Assembly: GCA_041605955.1 (NCBI GenBank)
Contig: JBFIXI010000074.1
Span: forward strand, 1-21,413
DNA: 21,413 nt
Source: JAHEJX01 sp041605955
GTDB lineage: Bacteria > Actinomycetota > Acidimicrobiia > Spongiisociales > UBA5794
Direction: 5' to 3'
Shown here: positions 7,215 through 14,002 of the stretch, in pieces
How the letters are laid out: each line of letters begins with the position of its first letter
How positions within the stretch are numbered: the stretch's first letter is position 1
Notes under the pieces: generated by a model
Seen by the model: only the letters and a program-made list of their open reading frames with translations
What the model was told of the DNA's origin: nothing
Database searches by the model: none
Made by a program: the position numbers and the translations under genes

Positions 7215-8483
7215 ATGGAGCAGACTCCGCAGGCCCCGCCGGCCTACGACGACATCGGACCGGCCTTCGACCGGACCCGTACCGTCAACCTGATCCTCGC
7301 CAGCGTCGCCATCTTCGTGATCGGCCTCGAGGTCGGGTTGGTGGCGTTCGCCCTCGCCTTGGCAACCCTCGTGGTGGGGGCGGGATCGAACGAGTACCGC
7401 CGGCGCCGACCCGGGCGATCCACATCGGTGGCAGTCGCAATCGACGTGACCATGGTCGGAGTGGTCCTGTTCCTGACCGGCACGTGGCCGACACTCCTGC
7501 TGGCGGCCACTCCCTACATGCTCGTGATGGCGTTTCTGTTGCTTCCGCCCGGACGCGCCCTGGTCGTCGTCGTCTACATGGGTGCCCTGTTCACCACCGC
7601 ACACTTCTTCGCACCAGCCCCGTTGTCCGACGTCGTCGACAGTCTCTACGTCAACGTGGTGACGGCGGTGCTGTTCCTCATCCTCACGGTCATCGAAGTG
7701 GCATCTGCTTCCGGCTCACTTCACAAGATCCGGGGGGTGGAGCGTAAGATGCTCGAAAGCGCCCGGCAGGCAAATCTCGCCAAAGACCAGTTCGTCTCCA
7801 TGGTCAGCCACGAGCTCCGGACACCGCTCACATCGATCGCCGGGTTTGCCGACACGCTGCGAGCCGGGTGGGCCGAGCTCGACGCCGCCGAGATCGACGA
7901 GTTCCTCGAGATCATCGCCACCCAGGCCGACCACCTCCAGCATCTGGTCGAAGACATCCTCATCCTCCCCCGGCTGGAAGCCGGCAAGCTGGCGATCACC
8001 ACCGAGCCGGTCGACCCTGCTCTGCTGACCCACCGGATCGTGTCCGTCGTGTTTCCCGCCGGGGGCGCCATCGATGCCCGGGTGGAGATGACGGGGGGAA
8101 CCGCAGTGCTGGCAGACGCCCGCAGGGTCGAGCAGGTTCTTCGCAACCTGCTGGGCAACGCCAGGAAGTACGGCGGCGACGAGATCCTCGTCCACGGACA
8201 GGAGACCGACGATGCCTACCTCATCTCGGTAACCGACAACGGGCCCGGGGTGGCTCCAGAGGACCAGCAGCGAATCTTCGATCACTTCGAGCAAGGGTCC
8301 AAGGGTGACGATCGCACCGAGGGCGGGGTGGGGCTGGGCCTTCCCATCGCCCGGCAGCTCGTTCAGGCCATGGGAGGCCGGTTGACCTACAGCGACGCGT
8401 TCCCGCACGGAGCCAGTTTCGCCTTCAGCCTTCCTCTTGCCGACCGGCCGGCCGTGGCCGAGAAGAGCCAGCGGTCGGCCTGA
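7215..8483 (+). CDS. Orphan membrane sensor histidine kinase
   Basis: A protein of 422 residues. About five or six membrane helices occupy residues 24-165 with little extracellular loop, so sensing is probably inside the membrane. A linker helix (about 166-192) leads to the dimerisation/phosphoacceptor domain with FVSMVSHELRTPLTSIAGF (phospho-His H199). The ATPase domain carries an N box (RNLLGNARKYG, N315), G1 (DNGPGVAPED, from 341) and G2 (GVGLGLPIAR, from 371). All catalytic motifs look intact. There is no response regulator in the window, so its partner is elsewhere. The start at 7215 lacks a well-spaced Shine-Dalgarno (GGGAG directly abuts the ATG), so the exact N-terminus is uncertain. 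The 3' end overlaps, antisense, the small epsilon-like gene by 59 bases. Confidence 0.92.
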   Translation: MEQTPQAPPAYDDIGPAFDRTRTVNLILASVAIFVIGLEVGLVAFALALATLVVGAGSNEYRRRRPGRSTSVAVAIDVTMVGVVLFLTGTWPTLLLAATPYMLVMAFLLLPPGRALVVVVYMGALFTTAHFFAPAPLSDVVDSLYVNVVTAVLFLILTVIEVASASGSLHKIRGVERKMLESARQANLAKDQFVSMVSHELRTPLTSIAGFADTLRAGWAELDAAEIDEFLEIIATQADHLQHLVEDILILPRLEAGKLAITTEPVDPALLTHRIVSVVFPAGGAIDARVEMTGGTAVLADARRVEQVLRNLLGNARKYGGDEILVHGQETDDAYLISVTDNGPGVAPEDQQRIFDHFEQGSKGDDRTEGGVGLGLPIARQLVQAMGGRLTYSDAFPHGASFAFSLPLADRPAVAEKSQRSA

Positions 8484-8691
8484 TTGGAGGGGCCGGGCCG
8501 GGAGCGCCGGCCGGCTGCCCGACACCCCAGCCGCTCGGCTCGTACTGCGGCAGCTCAACCCGCCAGCGGGAGACGGTGGTCATCTGTCGTGACCGTGCCT
8601 CCGACTCGGACAGGATCGCGTGCAGGGCAGCGGCGACTGCTGCCGTCTCGTAGGGGCCGGCTCCTCCGACGATCTCGAAGTCTGGCGTCAT
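8425..8691 (-). CDS. Acyl-CoA carboxylase epsilon-subunit-like small protein
   Basis: A protein of 88 residues. The N-terminal half (PDFEIVGGAGPYETAAVAAAL, then a helix and a SRWR segment) resembles the short epsilon subunits of actinobacterial acetyl/propionyl-CoA carboxylases: a beta-strand, a 'P..EE.AA..A.L' helix, a charged spacer and an 'S.W' motif. The C-terminal 35 residues are Pro/Ala/Gly/Arg-rich and probably disordered. Its ATG (8691) overlaps the stop of the epimerase gene as ATGA, so the two are translationally coupled; the epimerase acts on the product of propionyl-CoA carboxylase, which supports the assignment. Its last 59 bases are antisense to the histidine kinase. The family call is tentative, since epsilon subunits are poorly conserved; carboxylase alpha and beta genes are not in the window. 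Confidence 0.55.
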   Translation of the reverse strand: MTPDFEIVGGAGPYETAAVAAALHAILSESEARSRQMTTVSRWRVELPQYEPSGWGVGQPAGAPGPAPPIRPTAGSSRPRPAGRQEEG

Positions 8692-9092
8692 GGCGACTCC
8701 ACCAGCTCGATGAGGGTGCCGGCCAGCGATTTCGGATGCACGAACGCAATCCTTGCTCCCCCGCCACCAATGCGGGGCTCCTCATCGATCAGCTGTGCTC
8801 CCTCGGCTCGGAGATGATCGAGGGCCCCCTCGATGTCGGCCACTGCGAAGGCGACGTGATGCATGCCCTCGCCGCGCTTGGCGAGAAACCTCCCGACCGG
8901 GGAATCGTCGCTCAGCGGCTGGAGCAGCTGCACGTGTGAGCCACCAATGGCGATCATGGCCTCCTCGACGCCCTGGCTGTCGACCACCTGCCGGTGGACG
9001 GGCTCCACCCGGTACTGGCGCTGGTACTCATCGAGGGCGGCGTCGAGGTCCCGCACGGCAATGCCGATGTGGTCGATGTTGATGAGGAGCAT
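8688..9092 (-). CDS. mce: Methylmalonyl-CoA epimerase
   Basis: A vicinal-oxygen-chelate (glyoxalase-fold) enzyme of 134 residues that interconverts the 2R and 2S forms of methylmalonyl-CoA, between propionyl-CoA carboxylase and methylmalonyl-CoA mutase. The paired beta-alpha-beta-beta-beta modules are visible: INIDHIGIAVRDLDAALDEY, HVQLLQPLSDDSPVGRFL, GEGMHHVAFAVADIEGALDHL and TLIELVE. Expected metal ligands are H8, Q55, H78 or H79, and E129. Length is typical. The frame is open to 9233, but the family N-terminus begins at the ATG at 9092, which is seven bases after a TAACCT box and has no Shine-Dalgarno. The downstream epsilon-like gene overlaps by four bases. Confidence 0.92.
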   Translation of the reverse strand: MLLINIDHIGIAVRDLDAALDEYQRQYRVEPVHRQVVDSQGVEEAMIAIGGSHVQLLQPLSDDSPVGRFLAKRGEGMHHVAFAVADIEGALDHLRAEGAQLIDEEPRIGGGGARIAFVHPKSLAGTLIELVESP

Positions 9093-9099
9093 GCGGGAC

Positions 9100-9105
9100 A
9101 GGTTA
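9100..9105 (-). promoter_or_regulatory. Candidate -10 box of mce
   Basis: TAACCT on the minus strand, seven bases before the ATG at 9092: the same spacing as at lysC. A leaderless transcript is predicted. Confidence 0.5.
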
Positions 9106-9108
9106 GAG

Positions 9109-9121
9109 GGACCGTCGGTCC
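9109..9121. promoter_or_regulatory. 13-bp palindrome upstream of mce -10
   Basis: GGACCGTCGGTCC is a perfect 6+1+6 palindrome three bases upstream of the proposed mce -10 box, within the 139-base divergent gap to the secreted-hydrolase gene. It could be an operator; no regulator is known. Confidence 0.3.
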
Positions 9122-9231
9122 GGCGCCTGGGCCCGAGCACCTCGAGGGTGCCCGGCTGCGCCCTCAAGGTGTCACGCATTGTGGGCGATATCTCCTCAGG
9201 AGTCGTCCCGCCCACCACTGTGAGAGAACCC

Positions 9232-10983
9232 ATGAAGCGTTACGTGATCGCGCTGTTCGTACTGGCCGCCCTCACCCCGCTCCCCGGTGCCATCGCCGGC
9301 TCGCGCTCACAGTCGGGGGCCGATCTTGCCTTCTACGATGCCGGGAACGGGCGATGGGAGTTGGGGGAAGGGGCGTCGTTCTACTACGGGGCCCCGGGCG
9401 ACCTGCCAATCCTGTGCGACTGGAACGGCGACGGGATCGCCACCGTGGGTGTCTATCGGGACAGCCGTGGCTATCTGCTTCTCCACGACGGCAACAGCAC
9501 CGGCTCGGCCGACTACGAGTTCTACTACGGCATACCCGGCGACCGGCCGGTATGCGGCGACTGGGACGGCGACGGGGTGGACACCATTGCCATCTTCCGA
9601 CCATCCGAGAGCAAGTTCTACCTTCGCAACACCAACACCCAGGGCTTCGGCCAGGTCGAGTTCGACTTCGGTTTCGGGAACGGCATCCCGTTCGCAGGCG
9701 ACTGGGACGGAGACGGCACCGACACGGTCGGCCTGCGTGATCCGAAGAACGGGTACGTCCGGATCGCCCGCAACCATTCGGGAGGCAACCCGATCGAGGC
9801 CTACTTCGGCTCGTCGTGGGACACGCTCGTCGTCGGCGACTGGGACGGCGACGGCCAGGATCGCATCGGCGTGTACCGTCCCCAGACCGGCACCCTCGAG
9901 GTGAGCGAAACCTTCTCGAATCCGAAGGCCACCGTGTTCTACGACGTCGGCTCCCGCCCGGGCGTCCCGCTGTCCGGTGAGTTCGACACCACCGGCGGGG
10001 TGGCAAGCACCGTCTCGACCCCGTCCGAGCCGCCGCCGCCCCCGGAGGGGGAGCAGCCCGACGAGCTGGCCGCTCCGCCGGACGACCCCGCTGGGAAGGC
10101 CACCACCATCCCGATCTGGGACACCGCCTGGTTCGCACCGGCCCACGGCACCGTCGAGGAAGTCGACGAGTACGCCGCCCACCTGAAATCGGTGGGTATG
10201 ACCGGGATGCTCGTGCAACTGCTCCCCCAGGAAGACGCCAAGTTCACCCATCGCAACCGCTACGGCCATCCGGTCGGGACTGGTGGCGGCGGCGCCAACA
10301 TCAGCCTCGGATCGGAATACGTCGCAGACTTCCGGCGGATGCTGGACGCCGCCCACACCCACGACATCAAAGTGGGCATCGTCCTCGCCTGGGCGAGCAT
10401 CTACGTGAACGAGGGTGACCTCACCGCCGGCAACGCCAGAGCGTTCGGCCGGGAGGTCGCCGATCAGCTGGGCGACCACCCCGCCATCGAGTGGTGGATC
10501 ATGGGTGGAGACAACTTCAAGAGCGTGGAGAGCCCCGAGATCTGGGCCGAGCTCACGCGCGGCCTCCAGGTAGGGGGGGCCGACCAGCGGGTCGGTTACC
10601 ACAACCCGGGAGGGGGCGGGCGCTTCCACACCGAGTGGTGGAACCAGCTCGGCCTCATGCAATCCGGCCATTGCAGCCCGGTCGATACCAACCTGCTGCG
10701 CAGCTTCGTGGCCGGCCACAACGGCATCGCCGGACAGGGTGAGCCGCCCTACCTGGGCATCGACGCCGGCTGGTGCGACTATCACCAGATCGGTGCGGCC
10801 GACGTGGTGCAAGCCATGCAGGCGTCCATCGATGCCGGCGTCGACTTCCACGTCTACGGCGACGTGCGGCGGGCAGCGTGGGGGACCGGCCGCTGGGACG
10901 CCGACCGCCGCGGGTTCGCCGCCGTGCGAGATACCTTCGGCTCCTCGGAGGAGCAGCAGGTGATGGGGATGGTCTCCCCCTAG
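9232..10983 (+). CDS. Secreted propeller-repeat protein fused to apiosidase-like (DUF4038) TIM barrel
   Basis: A protein of 583 residues. It has a signal peptide (MKRYVIALFVLAALTPLPGAIAG, cleavage near 22-26). Residues about 30-255 hold four clear repeats of about 47 residues, each with D-W-D/N-G-D-G (starting at 63, 110, 157 and 203) followed by 'VGVYR'-like strands, plus a degenerate fifth near 248; these resemble calcium-binding FG-GAP/VCBS-type propeller blades. A Pro/Glu-rich linker (264-287) leads to a domain (about 292-575) that resembles DUF4038/GH140 apiosidase-like barrels: PIWDTAWFAP, a GIVLAW strand, HPAIEWWIMGGDNF, VGYHNPGGG, and LMQSGHCSP. It probably acts outside the cell on a plant or microbial glycan; the substrate is unknown. 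The ATG at 9232 was chosen because the signal peptide starts there. It stands alone, divergent from mce. Confidence 0.8.
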   Translation: MKRYVIALFVLAALTPLPGAIAGSRSQSGADLAFYDAGNGRWELGEGASFYYGAPGDLPILCDWNGDGIATVGVYRDSRGYLLLHDGNSTGSADYEFYYGIPGDRPVCGDWDGDGVDTIAIFRPSESKFYLRNTNTQGFGQVEFDFGFGNGIPFAGDWDGDGTDTVGLRDPKNGYVRIARNHSGGNPIEAYFGSSWDTLVVGDWDGDGQDRIGVYRPQTGTLEVSETFSNPKATVFYDVGSRPGVPLSGEFDTTGGVASTVSTPSEPPPPPEGEQPDELAAPPDDPAGKATTIPIWDTAWFAPAHGTVEEVDEYAAHLKSVGMTGMLVQLLPQEDAKFTHRNRYGHPVGTGGGGANISLGSEYVADFRRMLDAAHTHDIKVGIVLAWASIYVNEGDLTAGNARAFGREVADQLGDHPAIEWWIMGGDNFKSVESPEIWAELTRGLQVGGADQRVGYHNPGGGGRFHTEWWNQLGLMQSGHCSPVDTNLLRSFVAGHNGIAGQGEPPYLGIDAGWCDYHQIGAADVVQAMQASIDAGVDFHVYGDVRRAAWGTGRWDADRRGFAAVRDTFGSSEEQQVMGMVSP

Positions 10984-11024
10984 CCCCCGGCGAACGAGCT
11001 CCCCTCCCATCCTGCGCTCCGACA

Positions 11025-11030
11025 TACACT
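11025..11030 (+). promoter_or_regulatory. Candidate -10 box of the thiolase gene
   Basis: TACACT ends seven bases before the ATG at 11038, again with no Shine-Dalgarno, giving the same leaderless geometry as lysC and mce. Confidence 0.5.
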
Positions 11031-11037
11031 TGTCGAC

Positions 11038-12222
11038 ATGGCTTCTGTAATCGCTTCCATCGCCCGCACCCCGATCGGCCGCTTCGGCGGTGCCTTTCGC
11101 TCCCTGCCTGCCGTCGACCTCGGAGCAGCCGCCATCCGGGGGGCACTCGAGCGCTCCGGCCTCAGCCCCGGGAAGGTCGACGAGGTGTTGTTCGGGCACG
11201 TGCTCCAGGCCGGCACCGGTCAGATCACGAGCCGGCAAGCAGCCGTCAAGGCCGGCGTCCCGATGACGGTACCGGCCACCACCATCAACAAGGTGTGCCT
11301 GTCGGGGCTCACGGCCATTGCCATGGCCGACCGCGCCATCCGGCTGGGGGAGGCCACCTTCGTGGTTGCGGGCGGCATGGAATCCATGACCAACGCCCCC
11401 TACCTGCTCCCCAAGGGGCGATACGGATACGGGTACGGCGCGGGAACGGTCATCGACTCGATGGAGCACGACGGACTGTTCTGTGCCTTCGACCAGTGCA
11501 CGATGGGCGCTCAATCCGACGGAAACGCCGCCCGGCTCGGTATCGGCCGGGAGGTTCAGGACGAGTGGGCGGCGGCCAGCCACAGCCGGGCCGCCGCCGC
11601 GACCGAAAGCGGAGTGTTCGCCGACGAGATCGTGCCGGTCGAGGTTCCCCAGCGCCGCGGTGACCCGGTATCCGTCGATCGTGACGAGGGGATCAGACCC
11701 GACTCGACCCCGGAGTCCCTGGCCGCCCTTCGCCCGGCCTTCAACCCCGACGGGACCATCACCGCCGGCAACGCCTCCCAAATCTCCGACGGAGCCGCTG
11801 CCCTGGTCGTGGCCGATCGCGCGGCTGCCGAAGCCGAGGGCCTGCCGATCGTGGCCGAGATCCTCGCCTACGGCCAGATCGGCGGCGCCGATGCCACCCT
11901 GCACGAGCGCCCGGCCGAGGCGTTGCGGCTGGCCTTGAAGAAGGCCGACCTGTCACCGGCCGACCTCGAGGTGGTGGAGATCAACGAAGCGTTCAGCGGC
12001 GTGGCGATCTGGTCGGCCAAGATGCTCGACCTCCCGCACGACCAGGTGAACGTCAACGGTGGAGCAGTCGCCCTCGGCCACCCGCTGGGGGCGACCGGTG
12101 CCCGCCTCATCGTCACCCTCGTCAACGCCCTTCGGCACCGCGGCGGCGGCATCGGAGGCGCCACGCTGTGCGGAGGCGGGGGGCAGGGTGATGCACTCGT
12201 CGTGCGGGTGCCGAAGCCGTAG
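11038..12222 (+). CDS. Acetyl-CoA C-acyltransferase (thiolase)
   Basis: A cytoplasmic enzyme of 394 residues that joins or cleaves acyl-CoAs (acetoacetyl-CoA or beta-ketoacyl-CoA). The thiolase catalytic set is complete: acyl-accepting Cys87 in TINKVCLSGL, the GGMESMTNAPY loop, NEAF in VEINEAFSG, His348 in GHPLGATGAR and Cys378 in LCGGGGQGD. These positions nearly match biosynthetic thiolases of the PhaA/AtoB type (C89, H348, C378 in the Zoogloea enzyme), so an acetoacetyl-CoA thiolase role is likely, but beta-oxidation cannot be excluded. The start at 11038 fits the family N-terminus (ASVIASIARTPIGRFGGAF). It is monocistronic by appearance and convergent with the lipoprotein gene, with two bases between stops. 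Confidence 0.94.
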   Translation: MASVIASIARTPIGRFGGAFRSLPAVDLGAAAIRGALERSGLSPGKVDEVLFGHVLQAGTGQITSRQAAVKAGVPMTVPATTINKVCLSGLTAIAMADRAIRLGEATFVVAGGMESMTNAPYLLPKGRYGYGYGAGTVIDSMEHDGLFCAFDQCTMGAQSDGNAARLGIGREVQDEWAAASHSRAAAATESGVFADEIVPVEVPQRRGDPVSVDRDEGIRPDSTPESLAALRPAFNPDGTITAGNASQISDGAAALVVADRAAAEAEGLPIVAEILAYGQIGGADATLHERPAEALRLALKKADLSPADLEVVEINEAFSGVAIWSAKMLDLPHDQVNVNGGAVALGHPLGATGARLIVTLVNALRHRGGGIGGATLCGGGGQGDALVVRVPKP

Positions 12223-12224
12223 CC

Positions 12225-13331
12225 TCATCCGGCGGGGCGAACCACGATGAGCTGATCGGCGGCCGATTCTGCTCCCCACACCTCGCCCGGGCGGCCCAGC
12301 AGCTGCCGGACGTTCCCCGGCACCGACGGGAGTGGGAACGAGTCGAAGGTCTCGGTGCGCGGATCGAACCGGTGGAGGGCGTTGCCCCCGAAGTCACTCA
12401 CCCAGACGAGGTCGGTGTCGTCGACGTACACCGCATAGGCCTGCGGAGTAGCTCCCGGCAGCGGCCACTCGGTCCAGACCCCGGTCTCGGGGACATAGCG
12501 GCTGAGCTGCCCGGTGTTCCATTCACTCACCCACAAGCTACCGGCCGAATCGGCCCACACCCGGCGGGCACCCTGGTCCGGGGTGGGGAGTTCCAGCACC
12601 TCGACGGATCCGTCGGATGCCACCGCCCCCAGATAGCTGCCGGTCAGGGAGGCGTAGTAGATGTCGCCCTGCGGCGTCGCCGCAATCCCATACGGGCCCC
12701 GGCCGCGAGGAGCGTCGAACACGTCCATGGCGCCGGTCGCCGCATCGAGCACTCCGATCACGCCGTTCTGCCCGGTGAACCACAGGCGGCCCATGGCATC
12801 GAAAGCGGCCGTGTTCAGGTTGGCATTGGGCCGGTCGGCGGGCAGCGGGTAAACCGTGACCTCGTCGCTGGCGGGATCCACGGCCACGATCGCGTTGAGC
12901 CCCCCGTCGGTGATCCACGGGGTGCCATCGGAACCGACGATCACCCCATGCGGTCGGGATCCGGCCCCGAGTGGAATCTCCCGGATCTCCCCGGTGTCGG
13001 GGTCCAACCAGCCCAGCTCCCCCGAGCCCTGGGCGGTATACCAGACGCCTCCGTCGGCCGCCGGGGCGACGTCGTGTGGCCGGGAGCCGGCCGGCACTGG
13101 GAACGCGACCAGCTCGAGCCGGTCGGTAGGCACGATGGTTGAGCTGGTCGTCGTGGTGGAAGCGACGGAGCTCGTCGTCGGAGGCGGCATCGTCGTGGTG
13201 ACGACCTGTTCGGTCGTGGTCGTGGGAATCGTGGTGGTGGTGGTGACGACCGACGTGGGAAGCGAGGTGTCGGAGGATGCGCATCCCCCTGCCAAGAGAG
13301 CAAGTGCCAGGGGCACCAAACGAACGAACAT
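12225..13331 (-). CDS. Lipoprotein with virginiamycin-B-lyase-like beta-propeller
   Basis: A protein of 368 residues. The N-terminus is a lipoprotein signal (MFVRLVPLALALLAGGC) with lipobox LAGGC and lipidated Cys17. A Thr/Ser/Pro-rich spacer of about 45 residues follows. Then come about seven propeller blades of roughly 40 residues with the pattern 'P.G..P.G/D V....DG..W.T....G.I...D..TGE....PLP' (for example RPHGVIVGSDGTPWITDGG and RVWADSAGSLWVSEWNTG). This is the Vgb/streptogramin-lyase-like or SMP-30/YncE-like fold. Most such secreted proteins are not antibiotic lyases and have no known substrate, so no resistance function is claimed. The ATG at 13331 begins exactly at the signal peptide and has a TACGCT box nine bases upstream; the longer frame to 13553 has no signal and crosses a terminator. 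Confidence 0.85.
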   Translation of the reverse strand: MFVRLVPLALALLAGGCASSDTSLPTSVVTTTTTIPTTTTEQVVTTTMPPPTTSSVASTTTTSSTIVPTDRLELVAFPVPAGSRPHDVAPAADGGVWYTAQGSGELGWLDPDTGEIREIPLGAGSRPHGVIVGSDGTPWITDGGLNAIVAVDPASDEVTVYPLPADRPNANLNTAAFDAMGRLWFTGQNGVIGVLDAATGAMDVFDAPRGRGPYGIAATPQGDIYYASLTGSYLGAVASDGSVEVLELPTPDQGARRVWADSAGSLWVSEWNTGQLSRYVPETGVWTEWPLPGATPQAYAVYVDDTDLVWVSDFGGNALHRFDPRTETFDSFPLPSVPGNVRQLLGRPGEVWGAESAADQLIVVRPAG

Positions 13332-13340
13332 GGAATCGGG

Positions 13341-13346
13341 AGCGTA
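13341..13346 (-). promoter_or_regulatory. Candidate -10 box of the lipoprotein gene
   Basis: TACGCT on the minus strand, nine bases before the ATG at 13331; no Shine-Dalgarno is seen. This matches the leaderless pattern elsewhere in the window. Confidence 0.4.
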
Positions 13347-13365
13347 CCCGGGCCGGCTGGCTACG

Positions 13366-13406
13366 GCGCAAACAAAAGAGGGCCGGCTGTGAGGACCCGG
13401 CCCTCT
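13366..13406 (-). terminator. Rho-independent terminator for leftward transcription
   Basis: Bases 13377-13386 and 13397-13406 form a 10-bp GC-rich stem (AGAGGGCCGG with CCGGCCCTCT) with a 10-base loop. On the minus strand the stem is followed by TTTGTTTG. It lies about 590 bases downstream of the aminotransferase stop and just upstream of the lipoprotein promoter, so it would isolate the lipoprotein gene from the glycan cluster. Confidence 0.7.
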
Positions 13407-13410
13407 CTTG

Positions 13411-13546
13411 CGAGGAGGCGTTGAGGCTGAGGAAACCGCAACACCGAGAGCATCGGCCCATCGGCGGTTTCCCGGAGAATGGTTGATTCGGGTTCCGGAG
13501 TGACTAGTGCGCAATCCTGCCCGGCGAACGAAGATGCCAGATTTGA
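13411..13546. other. Gap with a long-arm inverted repeat, no gene
   Basis: No credible gene lies here. Bases 13431-13439 (GGAAACCGC) and 13464-13472 (GCGGTTTCC) are perfect 9-bp inverted repeats around a 24-base interior that holds a weaker nested stem. The role is unknown; it may be the remnant of a structured leader of the decayed methyltransferase gene downstream. Confidence 0.35.
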
Positions 13547-14002
13547 CGGCCACCGGAGCAGGCGACGATCGAGCGCTTCATGCACTCGCCTGCCACAGTC
13601 CTGGATGTGGGATGCGGCGCCGGCCGCGAGGCCAACGAGTTGGCGAAGACCGGGTTCTCCGTCACAGGCGCCGACATTGCGGAGGCGCTCGCGGAAGAAG
13701 CGAAGCGGCATCGAACGGAATCACGCATCGTGGGGCTTCCGCGATGGACACCACGGCAATGAGCCAGCCGTGGACTCCGCTCGTGAACGAAGCTTCGGTC
13801 CGCTGGAACCCGTCGACTATTCCCGCACCGATTGCCGGCGGATGGCCAGTGACACACCCTGCTTCTATCACCGGTTCAAGGAGACCGAAATCGAGCGTGA
13901 GTGACCGAGGCCGGGACTACGGATCGTCGACCGGGCGGGGGCGAACCCAACGAGTTCTGGAAGCCCACCCAGGTGCTCGTCCTCGCCAGTGACGCGTCCT
14001 AG
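13547..14002 (+). pseudogene. Decayed SAM-dependent methyltransferase
   Basis: Pieces of a class I methyltransferase lie in order but in two frames. The first, from 13547, reads PPEQATIERFMHSPATVLDVG and on through CGAGREANELAKTGFSVTGAD, which is the SAM-binding motif I and following strand; it ends at a TGA near 13762. A second piece (about 13800-13901) ends in CFYHRFKETEIERE. A third (13904-14002) reads TEAGTTDRRPGGGEPNEFW and KPTQVLVLASDAS. Pieces two and three join exactly if one base is restored at 13902, giving EIERELTEAG, a common phrase in these enzymes. Only about 150 residues remain where 200-250 are normal, so internal sequence is missing too. Its stop TAG shares the CTAG at 13999-14002 with the aminotransferase stop on the other strand. 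Confidence 0.65.

Noticed and set aside
9409..9850. DNA repeats coding the DWDGDG motif considered as a repeat array
   Set aside because: They are protein-coding repeats at regular 47-codon spacing within one gene, with diverged DNA between them, not a CRISPR or satellite.
9307..11904. A very long minus-strand open frame (865 codons) opposite the secreted hydrolase and thiolase
   Set aside because: It runs antisense across two well-supported genes and the gap between them, has no family motif, and is explained by the GC-rich third positions of the real genes suppressing stops on the other strand.
12225..13331. Streptogramin resistance by the Vgb-like lipoprotein
   Set aside because: Vgb-like propellers are common in secreted proteins of unrelated function, and the protein is a lipid-anchored outer-face form; there is no resistance context.
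13431..13472. Inverted repeat considered as a riboswitch
   Set aside because: The 9-bp stem is real, but no conserved riboswitch core was recognised and no intact gene follows; listed only as an inverted repeat.
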